DNA of 64,000 bases from Aggregatilineales bacterium (GTDB lineage: Bacteria; Chloroflexota; Anaerolineae; Aggregatilineales; Ch27). Location: contig JARKNX010000039.1 in NCBI GenBank assembly GCA_029976025.1, positions 17,538 through 81,537 of the forward strand, read 5' to 3'. A program made the position numbers and the translations under genes. Below are positions 24,090 through 32,444 of the stretch, piece by piece (the stretch's first letter is position 1; the number at the start of each line of letters is the position of its first letter). The notes beneath the pieces were generated by a model, which saw only the letters and a program-made list of their open reading frames with translations, ran no database searches and had not been told where the DNA came from.

Positions 24090-25292
24090 CTACCTGCGAC
24101 GTCCTCGCTTGCTGGTTACCTTTTTGCCCATGTAGACGGAAATATTCTCGTTCGCGGCGAATTCCTGGAACAGGCGCAGGAATCGCTCGCGGTCTTCTCC
24201 GGTCAGGACAGCCACCGCGTCAGCGGTTTCAATGGGATAGGGATACCCTACGCCTACCACGCACTCGGCACGCACAACGTTGATCACCCATTCATAGAGC
24301 TTCGGGTCCTCGAATACCCAGCGAGGAATCTCCAGCCGGGCCGGGGGGTTGCCCTGCGTTGTCTGGAAGTAGGTGAAGCAGATATCCTCATAGTACTCAT
24401 TCCCGATGACGCTGTCGTCCCGGTTGCAGATGAATGTGCGGGAGCGCCCTCCCCACCCCATGCCGCGCGGGTCAGCGCGCAACAGCGCCGCATCCGTCAC
24501 CCCCAGCGATCGCGTCCTGTCATAGCCCTGTTTGGCCCCGCTCGATAGTGACAGCAACAACGTCATCAGATCAATAGATTTGCTGGAATCAATATATCCC
24601 ACAAGCGGGATGCGCGATTCTTTCGACTGTCTGAGCACTTCCCTGACCAGATCGCGGTACTGCTTCTGGCGCTCCTCGTCCATGTTACGGACAAACGAGA
24701 TCGTCAGCGTGCCATCCAGAAAGGCGACCGCCCGCGCTCCTTTATGCGCCTGCATAAACTGGATTATCCGGTCCAGCTCTCCCCGCGTGCGCAGCCACGC
24801 CATTTCCATATCAGGAGGATCCCGGCCCTCCAGATCATCTGGCGACACAATCTGCACGGTCACATCCTTGACATAGGACTGCGCCGTATCATGGGGATTC
24901 TGAAACCAGCCGATCTGGATCATACCCACCTGAACGGACAGATCGCCGCTGGGGTCGATGGCCGATCCATCGACGGCGACAGTCGTGACGCCACTCAGGA
25001 TATCCATCGCCCATTCTCTGGCCTGGCGGTGGTGACTCCAGCGCCGCCCCTCCTCAAAGGGGATGAGCAGCGGCAGTTCCTCTTGCTCCCGGGTAGGGAG
25101 GGCGCCAAAACGCGCGTCAGGCCCGATAGCTTCCAGACGATCCGCAATCTCCCTCAGCGTCATCATCTCGAAGTTGTGCACCACGCCTTCAAGCCGATTC
25201 AGGCTGTCGGCGATCTTCTGCTCGCTGAGGCGGAACCGGTCGCGCTTATCGTGTAGCGCAGCCGAGACGCGATCCACGTACAGGGGGGTCAT
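24090..25292 (-). CDS. nurA: NurA-domain 5'-3' nuclease
   Basis: A 400-residue protein of the NurA family. The metal-binding aspartates are in TTVAVDGSAI (about residues 105-114) and ARAVAFLDGTL. GYIDSSKSIDLM and the C-terminal YPYPIETADAVAVLTGEDRERF are also family features, the latter carrying the conserved acidic/His region. NurA is an RNase H-fold dimer that degrades DNA 5' to 3' inside the HerA hexamer. A long N-terminal helix region (residues 5-60) precedes the nuclease core. It overlaps rad50 by four bases and is followed by the HAS-like gene and herA. Confidence 0.92.
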   Translation of the reverse strand: MTPLYVDRVSAALHDKRDRFRLSEQKIADSLNRLEGVVHNFEMMTLREIADRLEAIGPDARFGALPTREQEELPLLIPFEEGRRWSHHRQAREWAMDILSGVTTVAVDGSAIDPSGDLSVQVGMIQIGWFQNPHDTAQSYVKDVTVQIVSPDDLEGRDPPDMEMAWLRTRGELDRIIQFMQAHKGARAVAFLDGTLTISFVRNMDEERQKQYRDLVREVLRQSKESRIPLVGYIDSSKSIDLMTLLLSLSSGAKQGYDRTRSLGVTDAALLRADPRGMGWGGRSRTFICNRDDSVIGNEYYEDICFTYFQTTQGNPPARLEIPRWVFEDPKLYEWVINVVRAECVVGVGYPYPIETADAVAVLTGEDRERFLRLFQEFAANENISVYMGKKVTSKRGRRR

Positions 25293-28252
25293 AGAGCATC
25301 CACCCGGCTTATACCATTCTCTTTGCGGACCTGCAGCACATGGTAGTTCTCATGTTCGAATGTGTCATCGTGGCTGATCACGAAGAGCTGCTGCAGGCTC
25401 TGGATATCGCCTAGCCGGGAAGCAAGCTGGCTGCGACGTATCTCATCCAGGTTAGTCGTCGGCTCATCAAAAAAGGCAAACTGCACATTAGCCAGATGCA
25501 TCAACAGCGCCAGGCGAATGGCAATCGCCGCTGCCATCTGCTCCCCGCCGGAGAGCAGCTCAAAGCTGCGCTTCTCGCCGCGATCGATAAGGCTGATTGC
25601 GTAATCATCGCTCCAATCCAGCACCAGGCTGTGATCGCCGAAGATATCACCAAGAATATGGGTTGCCTGGTCGGCAATCACCCGGACAAGCTGCTCCGTG
25701 ATTCGCGGGCCTGCCTGCCGGATTCTATCGCGCAGAAAGTCAAAAAGCGCCCGCCGCGCCGCCAGTCGCGCCGCATCACGCCCGGCCTGCTCAAGCCGAC
25801 TCTGCACTTCAGCCAGCTCATTCAGTTTCGCCTGGGCAGATGTCAGCGCCTTCCTGCGCTCCTTCAGGCTTGTCTCCAGACGGGCCTGTTGCAGCTTTAG
25901 AGAATCCTGCTCCTCCTTCGCAGCCGTGTGCCGATCGGCGTCATAGTCTGCCGCCCGGGCGTCGCGTTCGCTCTGGAGGGCAAGCTGCTCCTGCCGGCGC
26001 GCATCCAGTTCATCGTGGAGAGAGGCCAGGGCGTCCCGGCGCGCTTCAACCTGTTCGGCCAGGTGGATATAGCTGAGATAACGCTGATGGGCCGCCGAAT
26101 TTGTATCACGGTCATTCTGTGCCGCCGCTAAATCCACATCGAGCGTAGCAAACTTAGCCAACTGGCGGTTAATCTCATCAAGATCAGCCTGCAGACGGTC
26201 GCGCTGAGCTTCCTGCCCAGCCATCTCTGCCGCGATATCTGCCTCGCGAGCCGTCTGCTCACAGGCGCGGTCATAGCGATAGCGGGGATTATCCAGTTCG
26301 GCCAGCGTCCTCTGCAGGGCAGGTATACGAGCCGCGCTATCAGCCAGCTCCGCAGCCCGGGCCTTCGCGCCCGTCAGCGCCAGCTCCAGATCCTCAAGCG
26401 CCGCTCCAGCATCAGCAAACGACTCCGCCAGCTCACCCTGGCGAGATTCTAGCTCCGCCTGCGCTTCCTGAAGTTGCCGACGAGCCTGGTCCAGGCTGGC
26501 TTCTCCCGGGAGGGCGTCGATCTGAGCAATCAAATCGCCCCGCCGTTTTTCCAGAGCATCCAGTTCCGTCTGGGCAGCCTGCAGGGCGCTCTGAGTCGCT
26601 TCGCTGCGCTCCTGCAGACGTCCCCGCTCAACAGTGTAATGGGCGACAGTGTCGGCCCGTGAATGCTCATCCAGTGGACGGTGGCAGACCGGGCATGCCG
26701 CGCCCGCCCCGGCAAGCAACTGTTCATATTCACGCAGCAGGTCCAGTTCACGATTAAGCTGGCCGTATGTAACTCTGGCGTCGTCCCGGCGCTCGGCCAG
26801 CGTATTCCATGCGCCGACCAGATCATCCAACTGGCCTTGAAGCGCAGCCCGTTCCTCCGCCTGCTTCTGCAGGTTACGCAGCTCACGTTCTGCTGCCTGC
26901 CAGTGTGTGCGGGCATCCTGCCAGCGGCTGAATTCCGTGGTCAGCGCCGCCATCGTCGCGCGCGCAGCTTCGGCCTGGTCTTCAAGAGACGCCCCCTGAG
27001 GCTCGCCTCGCCGCCGGGGTGGGACACCCTCGCCTGCAGCCATCCATTCGCCCGCCATCTGCTCAAAGGAGCCGGTCAGTGCGCGGGCAGTATGTCGCTC
27101 GATGGCAGCCGTCAGTTGCTCCCCGGCTTCCCCATCGGCTTCAGCCTGCGCAAGCGCAAGCTCCACCTGATCTTGCTCGGCAACCAGCGGCTTCAGCGCT
27201 TCAGCGTCGCTTCTGGCCTGGCTCGCCTTGTCGCGCTCACCAGCCAGCCGGTCGATCTCCTGCTGACAAAGGCGCAGATCAACTTCCAGCTTGTGCTGCT
27301 CCGAAGTAATCCGATCGCGTTCCAACCGCAACCCTTCCAGCTCAGTCAGGCGAGCCTGAGCCTGCTCAAAGATGCGACAGGCGTCAGCAGTCTCAGCCAC
27401 GATCGCCTGCGCTTCTTCCGCCTCGGCCAGTCGATCGCTGTCCTGCTCACACTGCCGGGTAAGTGAACGCACCTCAGCGTTGAACTCGAGAAGCTGCTTC
27501 TCCTGATCGTCAAGCTGCTTTTTCAGCTTGTCCAGGGAGTCGACTTCGATGCTCACAACCTCTAATTGCTGTGTTACATTGTCTAACTCAAACTGTTCCG
27601 CAGCCGTCTCTCCCGCCAGGCGCTCCGCCTCAGCCTGCGCGGCAGGGAGAGCAGCCAGTTGCCCCCCCAGACTCGCCTGAAACACTTCGTTTTCCTGAGC
27701 CAGTTTATCGAAGAGCTGGTTCGTCTTCCGTAGATTCTCCCAGGCGCGCTCATAGGCATCCACCCGCAGCAGGCGGTTGAACTTCTCTTTGCGGACGCTC
27801 GCTTTCTCAAGGAAGATAGCCGTCATCGTCCCCTGCGGCACGCCGACAGCATCAGTAAACAGGGGCGCCAGATCAGTGTCTGCCTCGATATTCAGATGCT
27901 GGCGAATAAACGCGGTAGTGTCATTCACTCCTTCACAGACGCGGCGGTTAGCTTCTGGATCGTGGACAAAGGCGGAACCGCCGCCCATCTTACGCACGAC
28001 TTCGTATTCGCGCTGGTCAGCGGCGCTCACAAATCCGACCATAATTTCGCCGCGTTTTGCCCCCTCGCGGATGAGCTGCTCCCGGGTGTAGGGAGTGCTG
28101 CCGAACAAAGCCAGCCCGATTGCCTCCAGAATCGTGGATTTTCCGGCCCCGTTCTGCCCCTGGATCAGGTTCACGCCCTGATGGAAGCGAATCTCAGTGC
28201 TTTCCGGGCCGTAACTCTTAATGTTCGTCAGTTGCAGTCTGGTGATCCACAT
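25289..28252 (-). CDS. rad50: Rad50/SbcC-type SMC-family ATPase
   Basis: A 987-residue protein with the Rad50 plan. ATP-binding head 1 has Walker A GQNGAGKST (32-40). Long coiled coils occupy about 180-500 and 550-840, separated by a zinc hook with CPVC at C520 and C523. Head 2 has ELLSGGEQMAAAIAIRLAL (the ABC signature) and Walker B FAFFDEPTTNLDE near residue 927. It tethers and unwinds DNA ends with Mre11. It overlaps mre11 by 35 bases and nurA by four. Gene context favours the name Rad50 over SbcC. Confidence 0.95.
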   Translation of the reverse strand: MWITRLQLTNIKSYGPESTEIRFHQGVNLIQGQNGAGKSTILEAIGLALFGSTPYTREQLIREGAKRGEIMVGFVSAADQREYEVVRKMGGGSAFVHDPEANRRVCEGVNDTTAFIRQHLNIEADTDLAPLFTDAVGVPQGTMTAIFLEKASVRKEKFNRLLRVDAYERAWENLRKTNQLFDKLAQENEVFQASLGGQLAALPAAQAEAERLAGETAAEQFELDNVTQQLEVVSIEVDSLDKLKKQLDDQEKQLLEFNAEVRSLTRQCEQDSDRLAEAEEAQAIVAETADACRIFEQAQARLTELEGLRLERDRITSEQHKLEVDLRLCQQEIDRLAGERDKASQARSDAEALKPLVAEQDQVELALAQAEADGEAGEQLTAAIERHTARALTGSFEQMAGEWMAAGEGVPPRRRGEPQGASLEDQAEAARATMAALTTEFSRWQDARTHWQAAERELRNLQKQAEERAALQGQLDDLVGAWNTLAERRDDARVTYGQLNRELDLLREYEQLLAGAGAACPVCHRPLDEHSRADTVAHYTVERGRLQERSEATQSALQAAQTELDALEKRRGDLIAQIDALPGEASLDQARRQLQEAQAELESRQGELAESFADAGAALEDLELALTGAKARAAELADSAARIPALQRTLAELDNPRYRYDRACEQTAREADIAAEMAGQEAQRDRLQADLDEINRQLAKFATLDVDLAAAQNDRDTNSAAHQRYLSYIHLAEQVEARRDALASLHDELDARRQEQLALQSERDARAADYDADRHTAAKEEQDSLKLQQARLETSLKERRKALTSAQAKLNELAEVQSRLEQAGRDAARLAARRALFDFLRDRIRQAGPRITEQLVRVIADQATHILGDIFGDHSLVLDWSDDYAISLIDRGEKRSFELLSGGEQMAAAIAIRLALLMHLANVQFAFFDEPTTNLDEIRRSQLASRLGDIQSLQQLFVISHDDTFEHENYHVLQVRKENGISRVDAL

Positions 28253-29531
28253 GGCTCTCTTCTTCCAACCGGCTCATCTCTTCATCCAGGAGCGCATAAA
28301 TCTCTTTCGGCGCCGCGTCCTCCAGGGCGAGCGTCTTGATTTGCTGCATCAGGCTGCCCAGCGCAGACGTATAAGGGCTATACCGGGAGTCGCTTTGAAT
28401 GAGGCTTTCGAAGACAAGACGCTCCAGATCGGCCCGTGTCATCTCCTCACTGGCCGCCACATCCAGGCCGAGCGAAGTCGTGCGGTCTTCTACCCGCCGC
28501 ACCAGAGCGTCAATTTCCTCATGCAGCATCTCGCGGATCGCCTTCATATCCAGCGCCGCCCGATCGAATGCAAGGTGTCCGCGCAAAATCAGGCGGACGA
28601 CCGGCAACGCGCGCTCCGGATCGGGGAAATTACGCAGCTTACGGACAATCTCGCGCTGACTCTGGCGCAGATAGCCCAGCAAGCCTTCCAGAAAAGCGGC
28701 GGGCGTCATAAACAGATCGGTCTTGAATTCCAGCGTAAAAAAGGGTCGTCTGATCATCTTCCGATGCTCGGCCACAAATGAGCCGTCATCATGAACATCC
28801 ACCAGGTAGGCCCCGCACTCGTAGTCCGCCTCATCAAAGCTGCACGTTTCCAGCGATCCGGGGTTGTAGATCCAGCCCTCCACCGCATAAGGCTTGTGCA
28901 GGTGTCCCAGCGCCAGATAATCCACCTTGCCCCTCAACGGACCCAGATCGGCAAACATAATCCCGCCGGGCATGTGCGGCATCTGCCCTTCAACGCCGGC
29001 ATGGGTCAGCAGCACTGCGAACCGGATACCCTTCCAGTCAAGGCTGTCCCATATCCCGGCTATTTCACCCAGCAACCCGGGCGCGGACGCCCCCATCCAG
29101 GGCATACCGATGAACCGGACGCCATCAATATCGATATAACCGCCGGCGCCCGCCTTTTCATCCCAGGGGCGCAGTGCCAGGGGCGAGCTGCTTACATCCG
29201 GCGCCAGCAGGCAGAACAGGCCCTGCTCCATCAGGTATTCCAGCCAGGACATAGCGGCTCCATAGCGGACCCGATCGTGGTTCCCGTGCACTGCAAGGAC
29301 GGCGATACCTGCCGCCTGCAAGCGCTGCAGCCCTTCTTGCGCCTGCAGCAGTGTGAGCGGATCAACCGCCGCCCGATGAAACAGATCTCCGGCGATCACG
29401 ACGACTCGCACCTGCTCGTCCACAGCCAGCTTTACAGCGTCCAGAAACGCCCGGCCAAAGTCATTGAATCGCTCGGCAACATTGTATTGCTGGTGGCCCA
29501 GGTGTACATCAGCAATATGGAGAAAACGCAT
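28218..29531 (-). CDS. mre11: Mre11/SbcD-type DNA repair exonuclease
   Basis: About 437 residues. The ATG at 29531 (MRFLHIADVHLGH) is favoured because the GAAGGG site is then at a normal distance; an ATG three codons upstream abuts it. The calcineurin-like metal site is shown by ADVHLG, IAGDLFHRAAVD, VHGNHDRVRYG, LLTHAGVEG and LGHLHKPY. The C-terminal 150 residues include a capping domain and a helix pair likely to bind Rad50. Mre11 is the Mn-dependent nuclease that starts end processing before HerA-NurA resects. It heads the operon and is divergent from the DnaB-like gene. Confidence 0.94.
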   Translation of the reverse strand: MRFLHIADVHLGHQQYNVAERFNDFGRAFLDAVKLAVDEQVRVVVIAGDLFHRAAVDPLTLLQAQEGLQRLQAAGIAVLAVHGNHDRVRYGAAMSWLEYLMEQGLFCLLAPDVSSSPLALRPWDEKAGAGGYIDIDGVRFIGMPWMGASAPGLLGEIAGIWDSLDWKGIRFAVLLTHAGVEGQMPHMPGGIMFADLGPLRGKVDYLALGHLHKPYAVEGWIYNPGSLETCSFDEADYECGAYLVDVHDDGSFVAEHRKMIRRPFFTLEFKTDLFMTPAAFLEGLLGYLRQSQREIVRKLRNFPDPERALPVVRLILRGHLAFDRAALDMKAIREMLHEEIDALVRRVEDRTTSLGLDVAASEEMTRADLERLVFESLIQSDSRYSPYTSALGSLMQQIKTLALEDAAPKEIYALLDEEMSRLEEESHVDHQTATDEH

Positions 29532-29594
29532 ACTGACCATCCCTTCAGGAGATTCGCCCGGCGCCGGTGAGCCGAGACGGCGGCTGGCACCTGC

Positions 29595-29623
29595 ATAATA
29601 AACGGGAATCGCCCTTCACACAA
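29595..29623 (-). promoter_or_regulatory. Possible promoter of the mre11-rad50-nurA-herA operon
   Basis: On the minus strand TTGTGT (29618-29623) and TATTAT (29595-29600) are spaced by 17 bases, about 65 bases before the mre11 start. The boxes match consensus at 4 to 5 of 6 positions each. Confidence 0.4.
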
Positions 29624-29773
29624 GTGTTCTAATAAGCTCGCGCCTTTCCTTTTAAGGAAGAAGCGCCCGGGCGAAAACAGGCATTTCCAGAATGCATTCC
29701 ACAGCGGTTGCGGTGAAATCAGCATCAATGTAGAATGACGCCAAAGTAATATAGCAATCTGGAAGGCAAAGCA

Positions 29774-30988
29774 ATGGCGACCAGACGCTTTGATGATGAC
29801 ATGGCCGATGCACCTCGCAGTCCTGCTGCTGATGCAGGGGCCAGGGAGCCTGCCATACAGCCGGTGCCAACCCCGGCCAGGGTAGCGCCCGCCCCGGAAC
29901 CGGGGAGCCAGCCGACGGCGCCCCGCACGCCGCGAGGCGGGTCGCGCAATGTGGCCCATATGCCGCGCACACTGGCCCAGGTGTTGAACGACGCCAATGA
30001 ACAGGTCGTGCGTGGGGACCTCTCGGACTATGTGCCGCTGCCGACGGGGTTCGACCCGCTGGATGGGCTGATCGGAGGCGGCCTCCGCAGGACCGAGCTG
30101 CTTCTGCTCGGCGGCCCGCAGGGCATCGGCAAGACTATCGCCACCCTGCAGATTGCCCGTAATATCGCCATGCGTCAGGACCAGTATGCGTTCTATCTCT
30201 CCTACGAGCATACTGAGACTCACCTGATGAACCGCCTGCTGTGTCTGGAGAGCATCAACCCGCCCGAGATCGACACAGCCCAGGGCCTCAGACTCAAAGA
30301 CCTCTATAACGTCATCATCAGTCAGCGGGCGCGCACAATGCTCAGCCACGATGGCAGCGCCAGCTCGCTTCAGAAGATTCTGCGAGAAGGCAACCAGACG
30401 GCTATGGCGCTGGCCCGCATGAACCGTTATGCGGACCGCCTGATTCTGGTCAAGGCCAGCCCGGCGGTGACCACGCTGCGGGCTATCCGTGAAATGACGG
30501 CCCGCCTGTGCGATGCTACCGGCGGCAACGTCACCGTATTTGTCGATTACCTGCAAAAGGTCGCCATCCATCCGGAGCGGGCTGCCGATGAGGCCGAAAA
30601 AGTCACCATCATCGTCGAGGGGTTGAAAGACCTCGCGCTGGCGCTGGATGTCCCCGTCTGGGCGATTGTCGCTGCTGATCGCGAAGGGCTGCGCAGCCCG
30701 CGGCTGCACCTCTACCACCTGCGGGGGAGCAGCGCGCTGGACTACGAGTGCGATATCGCCGTCATCATGAACAACAAGTACCATATCCTGAGCAAGGACC
30801 ATGTAACCTTCAACCCGTACAAGGCCAAACAATACCGGGACTGGGTGGTATTCACGATCGAGAAGAACCGCGCCGGGCGGGCTATGCTGGATATGGAATT
30901 CCAGCTACACGCGCCGTTCTTCGCTTTTGACCCGCGCGGACAGAAGGTGCAGCAGCAGCTCATTGACGACAAACTGATTGAATCGTAA
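29774..30988 (+). CDS. DnaB-like RecA-fold ATPase lacking the DnaB N-terminal domain
   Basis: A 404-residue protein. Residues 1-65 are rich in Pro and Ala and look disordered. The rest matches the helicase C-terminal domain of DnaB: LPTGFDPLDGLIGGGLRRTELLLL, Walker A GGPQGIGKT (113-121), FYLSYEHTETHLMNRLL, Walker B VFVDYLQK (D258) and HLRGSSALDYECDIAVIM, near the usual sensor region. The DnaB N-terminal hexamer collar is absent, so it is not a normal replicative helicase. KaiC/RadA-like ATPases are the alternative. It is divergent from mre11, suggesting a link to DNA repair, but that is inferred. GGAAGG serves as ribosome-binding site. Confidence 0.82.
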   Translation: MATRRFDDDMADAPRSPAADAGAREPAIQPVPTPARVAPAPEPGSQPTAPRTPRGGSRNVAHMPRTLAQVLNDANEQVVRGDLSDYVPLPTGFDPLDGLIGGGLRRTELLLLGGPQGIGKTIATLQIARNIAMRQDQYAFYLSYEHTETHLMNRLLCLESINPPEIDTAQGLRLKDLYNVIISQRARTMLSHDGSASSLQKILREGNQTAMALARMNRYADRLILVKASPAVTTLRAIREMTARLCDATGGNVTVFVDYLQKVAIHPERAADEAEKVTIIVEGLKDLALALDVPVWAIVAADREGLRSPRLHLYHLRGSSALDYECDIAVIMNNKYHILSKDHVTFNPYKAKQYRDWVVFTIEKNRAGRAMLDMEFQLHAPFFAFDPRGQKVQQQLIDDKLIES

Positions 30989-31015
30989 ACAGGCATACAT
31001 TTCCCCCAAAATGCC

Positions 31016-31050
31016 ACTATCCCACCGGCCGGGTGGGATAGTTTGGTTTA
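31016..31050 (+). terminator. Probable terminator after the DnaB-like gene
   Basis: A perfect 11-base-pair stem, ACTATCCCACC with GGTGGGATAGT, encloses a 5-base loop 27 bases after the stop. The following TTGGTTTA is only partly T-rich, so strength is uncertain. The rest of the interval to 31200 shows no gene. Confidence 0.6.
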
Positions 31051-31200
31051 AATGCAGGATACAGGCCGCAACCTGTCGGACATTTCACCCGTATCTGTTA
31101 CACAGAGCCTCCGCAACCAAAAGTAACGCAGAGGGTTGCATCCCAACAGGGAGTCTGTGTATTGTTGTGCGGAACAGGCTCCACAGGAATGGAAGGCACT

Positions 31201-31803
31201 ATGTCGGTTGACTCTCAGCTCGGCAAGACCTCTCCCCAGCCCGAACCCGAAACATCTCCGCGCCGAACTGGAATCCCCTGGGTGCGAATTGCCGCTATCG
31301 GACTCGCTATCCTCATCACCGTAGCCATTGTGGCGCTCTCTGATAAAATCGCAGAACTGGCTGCGCTTGGCTATCTTGGCGCGTTCCTGATCATGCTGGT
31401 CAGCAATGCTACCGTGATTATGCCGGCGCCCGGCCTGGTCTTCGTCTTCGCCATGGGGAGCACCCTCAACCCCTGGCTGCTGGGCCTGGCCGCTGGCACT
31501 GGCGCCGCGCTGGGAGAACTCACCGGGTATATGGCGGGCTACGGGGGGGCCACCCCGCTGGAGAACACTGCGCTTTACAACCGCTTCGATCGCTGGATGG
31601 ATCGCTTTGGCCCGTTGATGATCCTGGTGTTATCAATAATCCCGAACCCGCTGTTCGACATGGCCGGGCTGCTGGCAGGCGCATCGCACATGCCCCTCTG
31701 GCAGTTTCTCAGCGCGGCCTGGATCGGCAAGGTCGTCCAATCGACAATCCTGGCCTGGGGGGCCGCGCTTTCTATCGGCTGGATCGAGCAGCTACTGATG
31801 TAG
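31201..31803 (+). CDS. VTT-domain (YqaA/DedA-like) membrane protein
   Basis: A 200-residue protein from the ATG at 31201, behind GGAAGG. A polar N-terminus of about 25 residues is followed by five or six hydrophobic segments. The body has the VTT features: GYLGAFLIMLVSNATVIMPAPGL, LAAGTGAALGELTGYMAGYGG with the Glu-x-x-Gly-Tyr motif, and RFGPLMILVLSIIPNPLFDMAG. The last segment matches the F/Y-x-R-x-x-P-like loop of the family, with PNPLFD in that position. Family members scramble lipids or transport lipid carriers; the substrate here is unknown. The next gene follows at 23 bases. Confidence 0.85.
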   Translation: MSVDSQLGKTSPQPEPETSPRRTGIPWVRIAAIGLAILITVAIVALSDKIAELAALGYLGAFLIMLVSNATVIMPAPGLVFVFAMGSTLNPWLLGLAAGTGAALGELTGYMAGYGGATPLENTALYNRFDRWMDRFGPLMILVLSIIPNPLFDMAGLLAGASHMPLWQFLSAAWIGKVVQSTILAWGAALSIGWIEQLLM

Positions 31804-31826
31804 CCCAACAGATAAGGCAAGCAGAA

Positions 31827-32315
31827 ATGAGCAAGCGCGATCTGTTAGCGGAAATCCGAGAAGCCAGGAGCACGCTGCTGGCAGCGATGGACGGCCTCAG
31901 TGGCGAAGACATGCTCCGGCCGGGGGCGGAGGGCATCTGGTCGGTTAAAGATATCATGACGCATCTGGTCACCTGGGAGGCGGAACTCGTCACTGCTCTG
32001 AGCCGCCGGCTGGGACGCCTCTATAAGGACGCGCCTGACATTGTCCTGATTGAAGACATTGACGAGTGGAATATGGAGCAGTACGCGCAAAACGCCGGCC
32101 GCACCCTGGCAGCCGCGCAGGCGGACTTCCACGGCGTCCACAGGCATTTGCTGCTGGCAGTCGAAAAACTGGACGAAGCCATGCTCTCCGATCCGCTCCG
32201 GTATGAATGGATGGAGGGGGAGCCGCTTGAGTATCTCATCCGGGAAACGGCGGTATGGCATGAACAGGAACACGCCGAGAGCATCCGCGCCTGGCGGGAG
32301 CAAAGTCATATCTGA
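31827..32315 (+). CDS. ClbS/DfsB family (DinB-like four-helix) protein
   Basis: A 162-residue helical protein. The start MSKRDLLAEIREARSTLLAAMDGLS, then IWSVKDIMTHLVTWEAELVTAL, and the C-terminal LIRETAVWHEQEHAESIRAW match the ClbS/DfsB family of DinB-fold proteins. Histidines at HLVTWE and WHEQEH are placed as in metal-binding DinB-fold enzymes. ClbS hydrolyses the cyclopropane of colibactin, while most relatives are uncharacterised. No toxin biosynthesis genes lie nearby. Confidence 0.75.
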   Translation: MSKRDLLAEIREARSTLLAAMDGLSGEDMLRPGAEGIWSVKDIMTHLVTWEAELVTALSRRLGRLYKDAPDIVLIEDIDEWNMEQYAQNAGRTLAAAQADFHGVHRHLLLAVEKLDEAMLSDPLRYEWMEGEPLEYLIRETAVWHEQEHAESIRAWREQSHI

Positions 32316-32386
32316 CGATTTGCTCGCGATCAGGCTGACATAGGGGCCGGCGCTGTTCTCTGCCTGCCCAGCCGTGCGCCGTAAGC

Positions 32387-32392
32387 TATAAT
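32387..32392 (+). promoter_or_regulatory. Possible -10 box for transketolase
   Basis: A perfect TATAAT lies 52 bases before the transketolase GTG start. No convincing -35 hexamer at normal spacing was found, so assignment is tentative. Confidence 0.4.
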
Positions 32393-32444
32393 AGACGCAT
32401 GTCATATCCGGTGAAGTATTTGCCGCTGAAGGAGAAAGAGTTTC

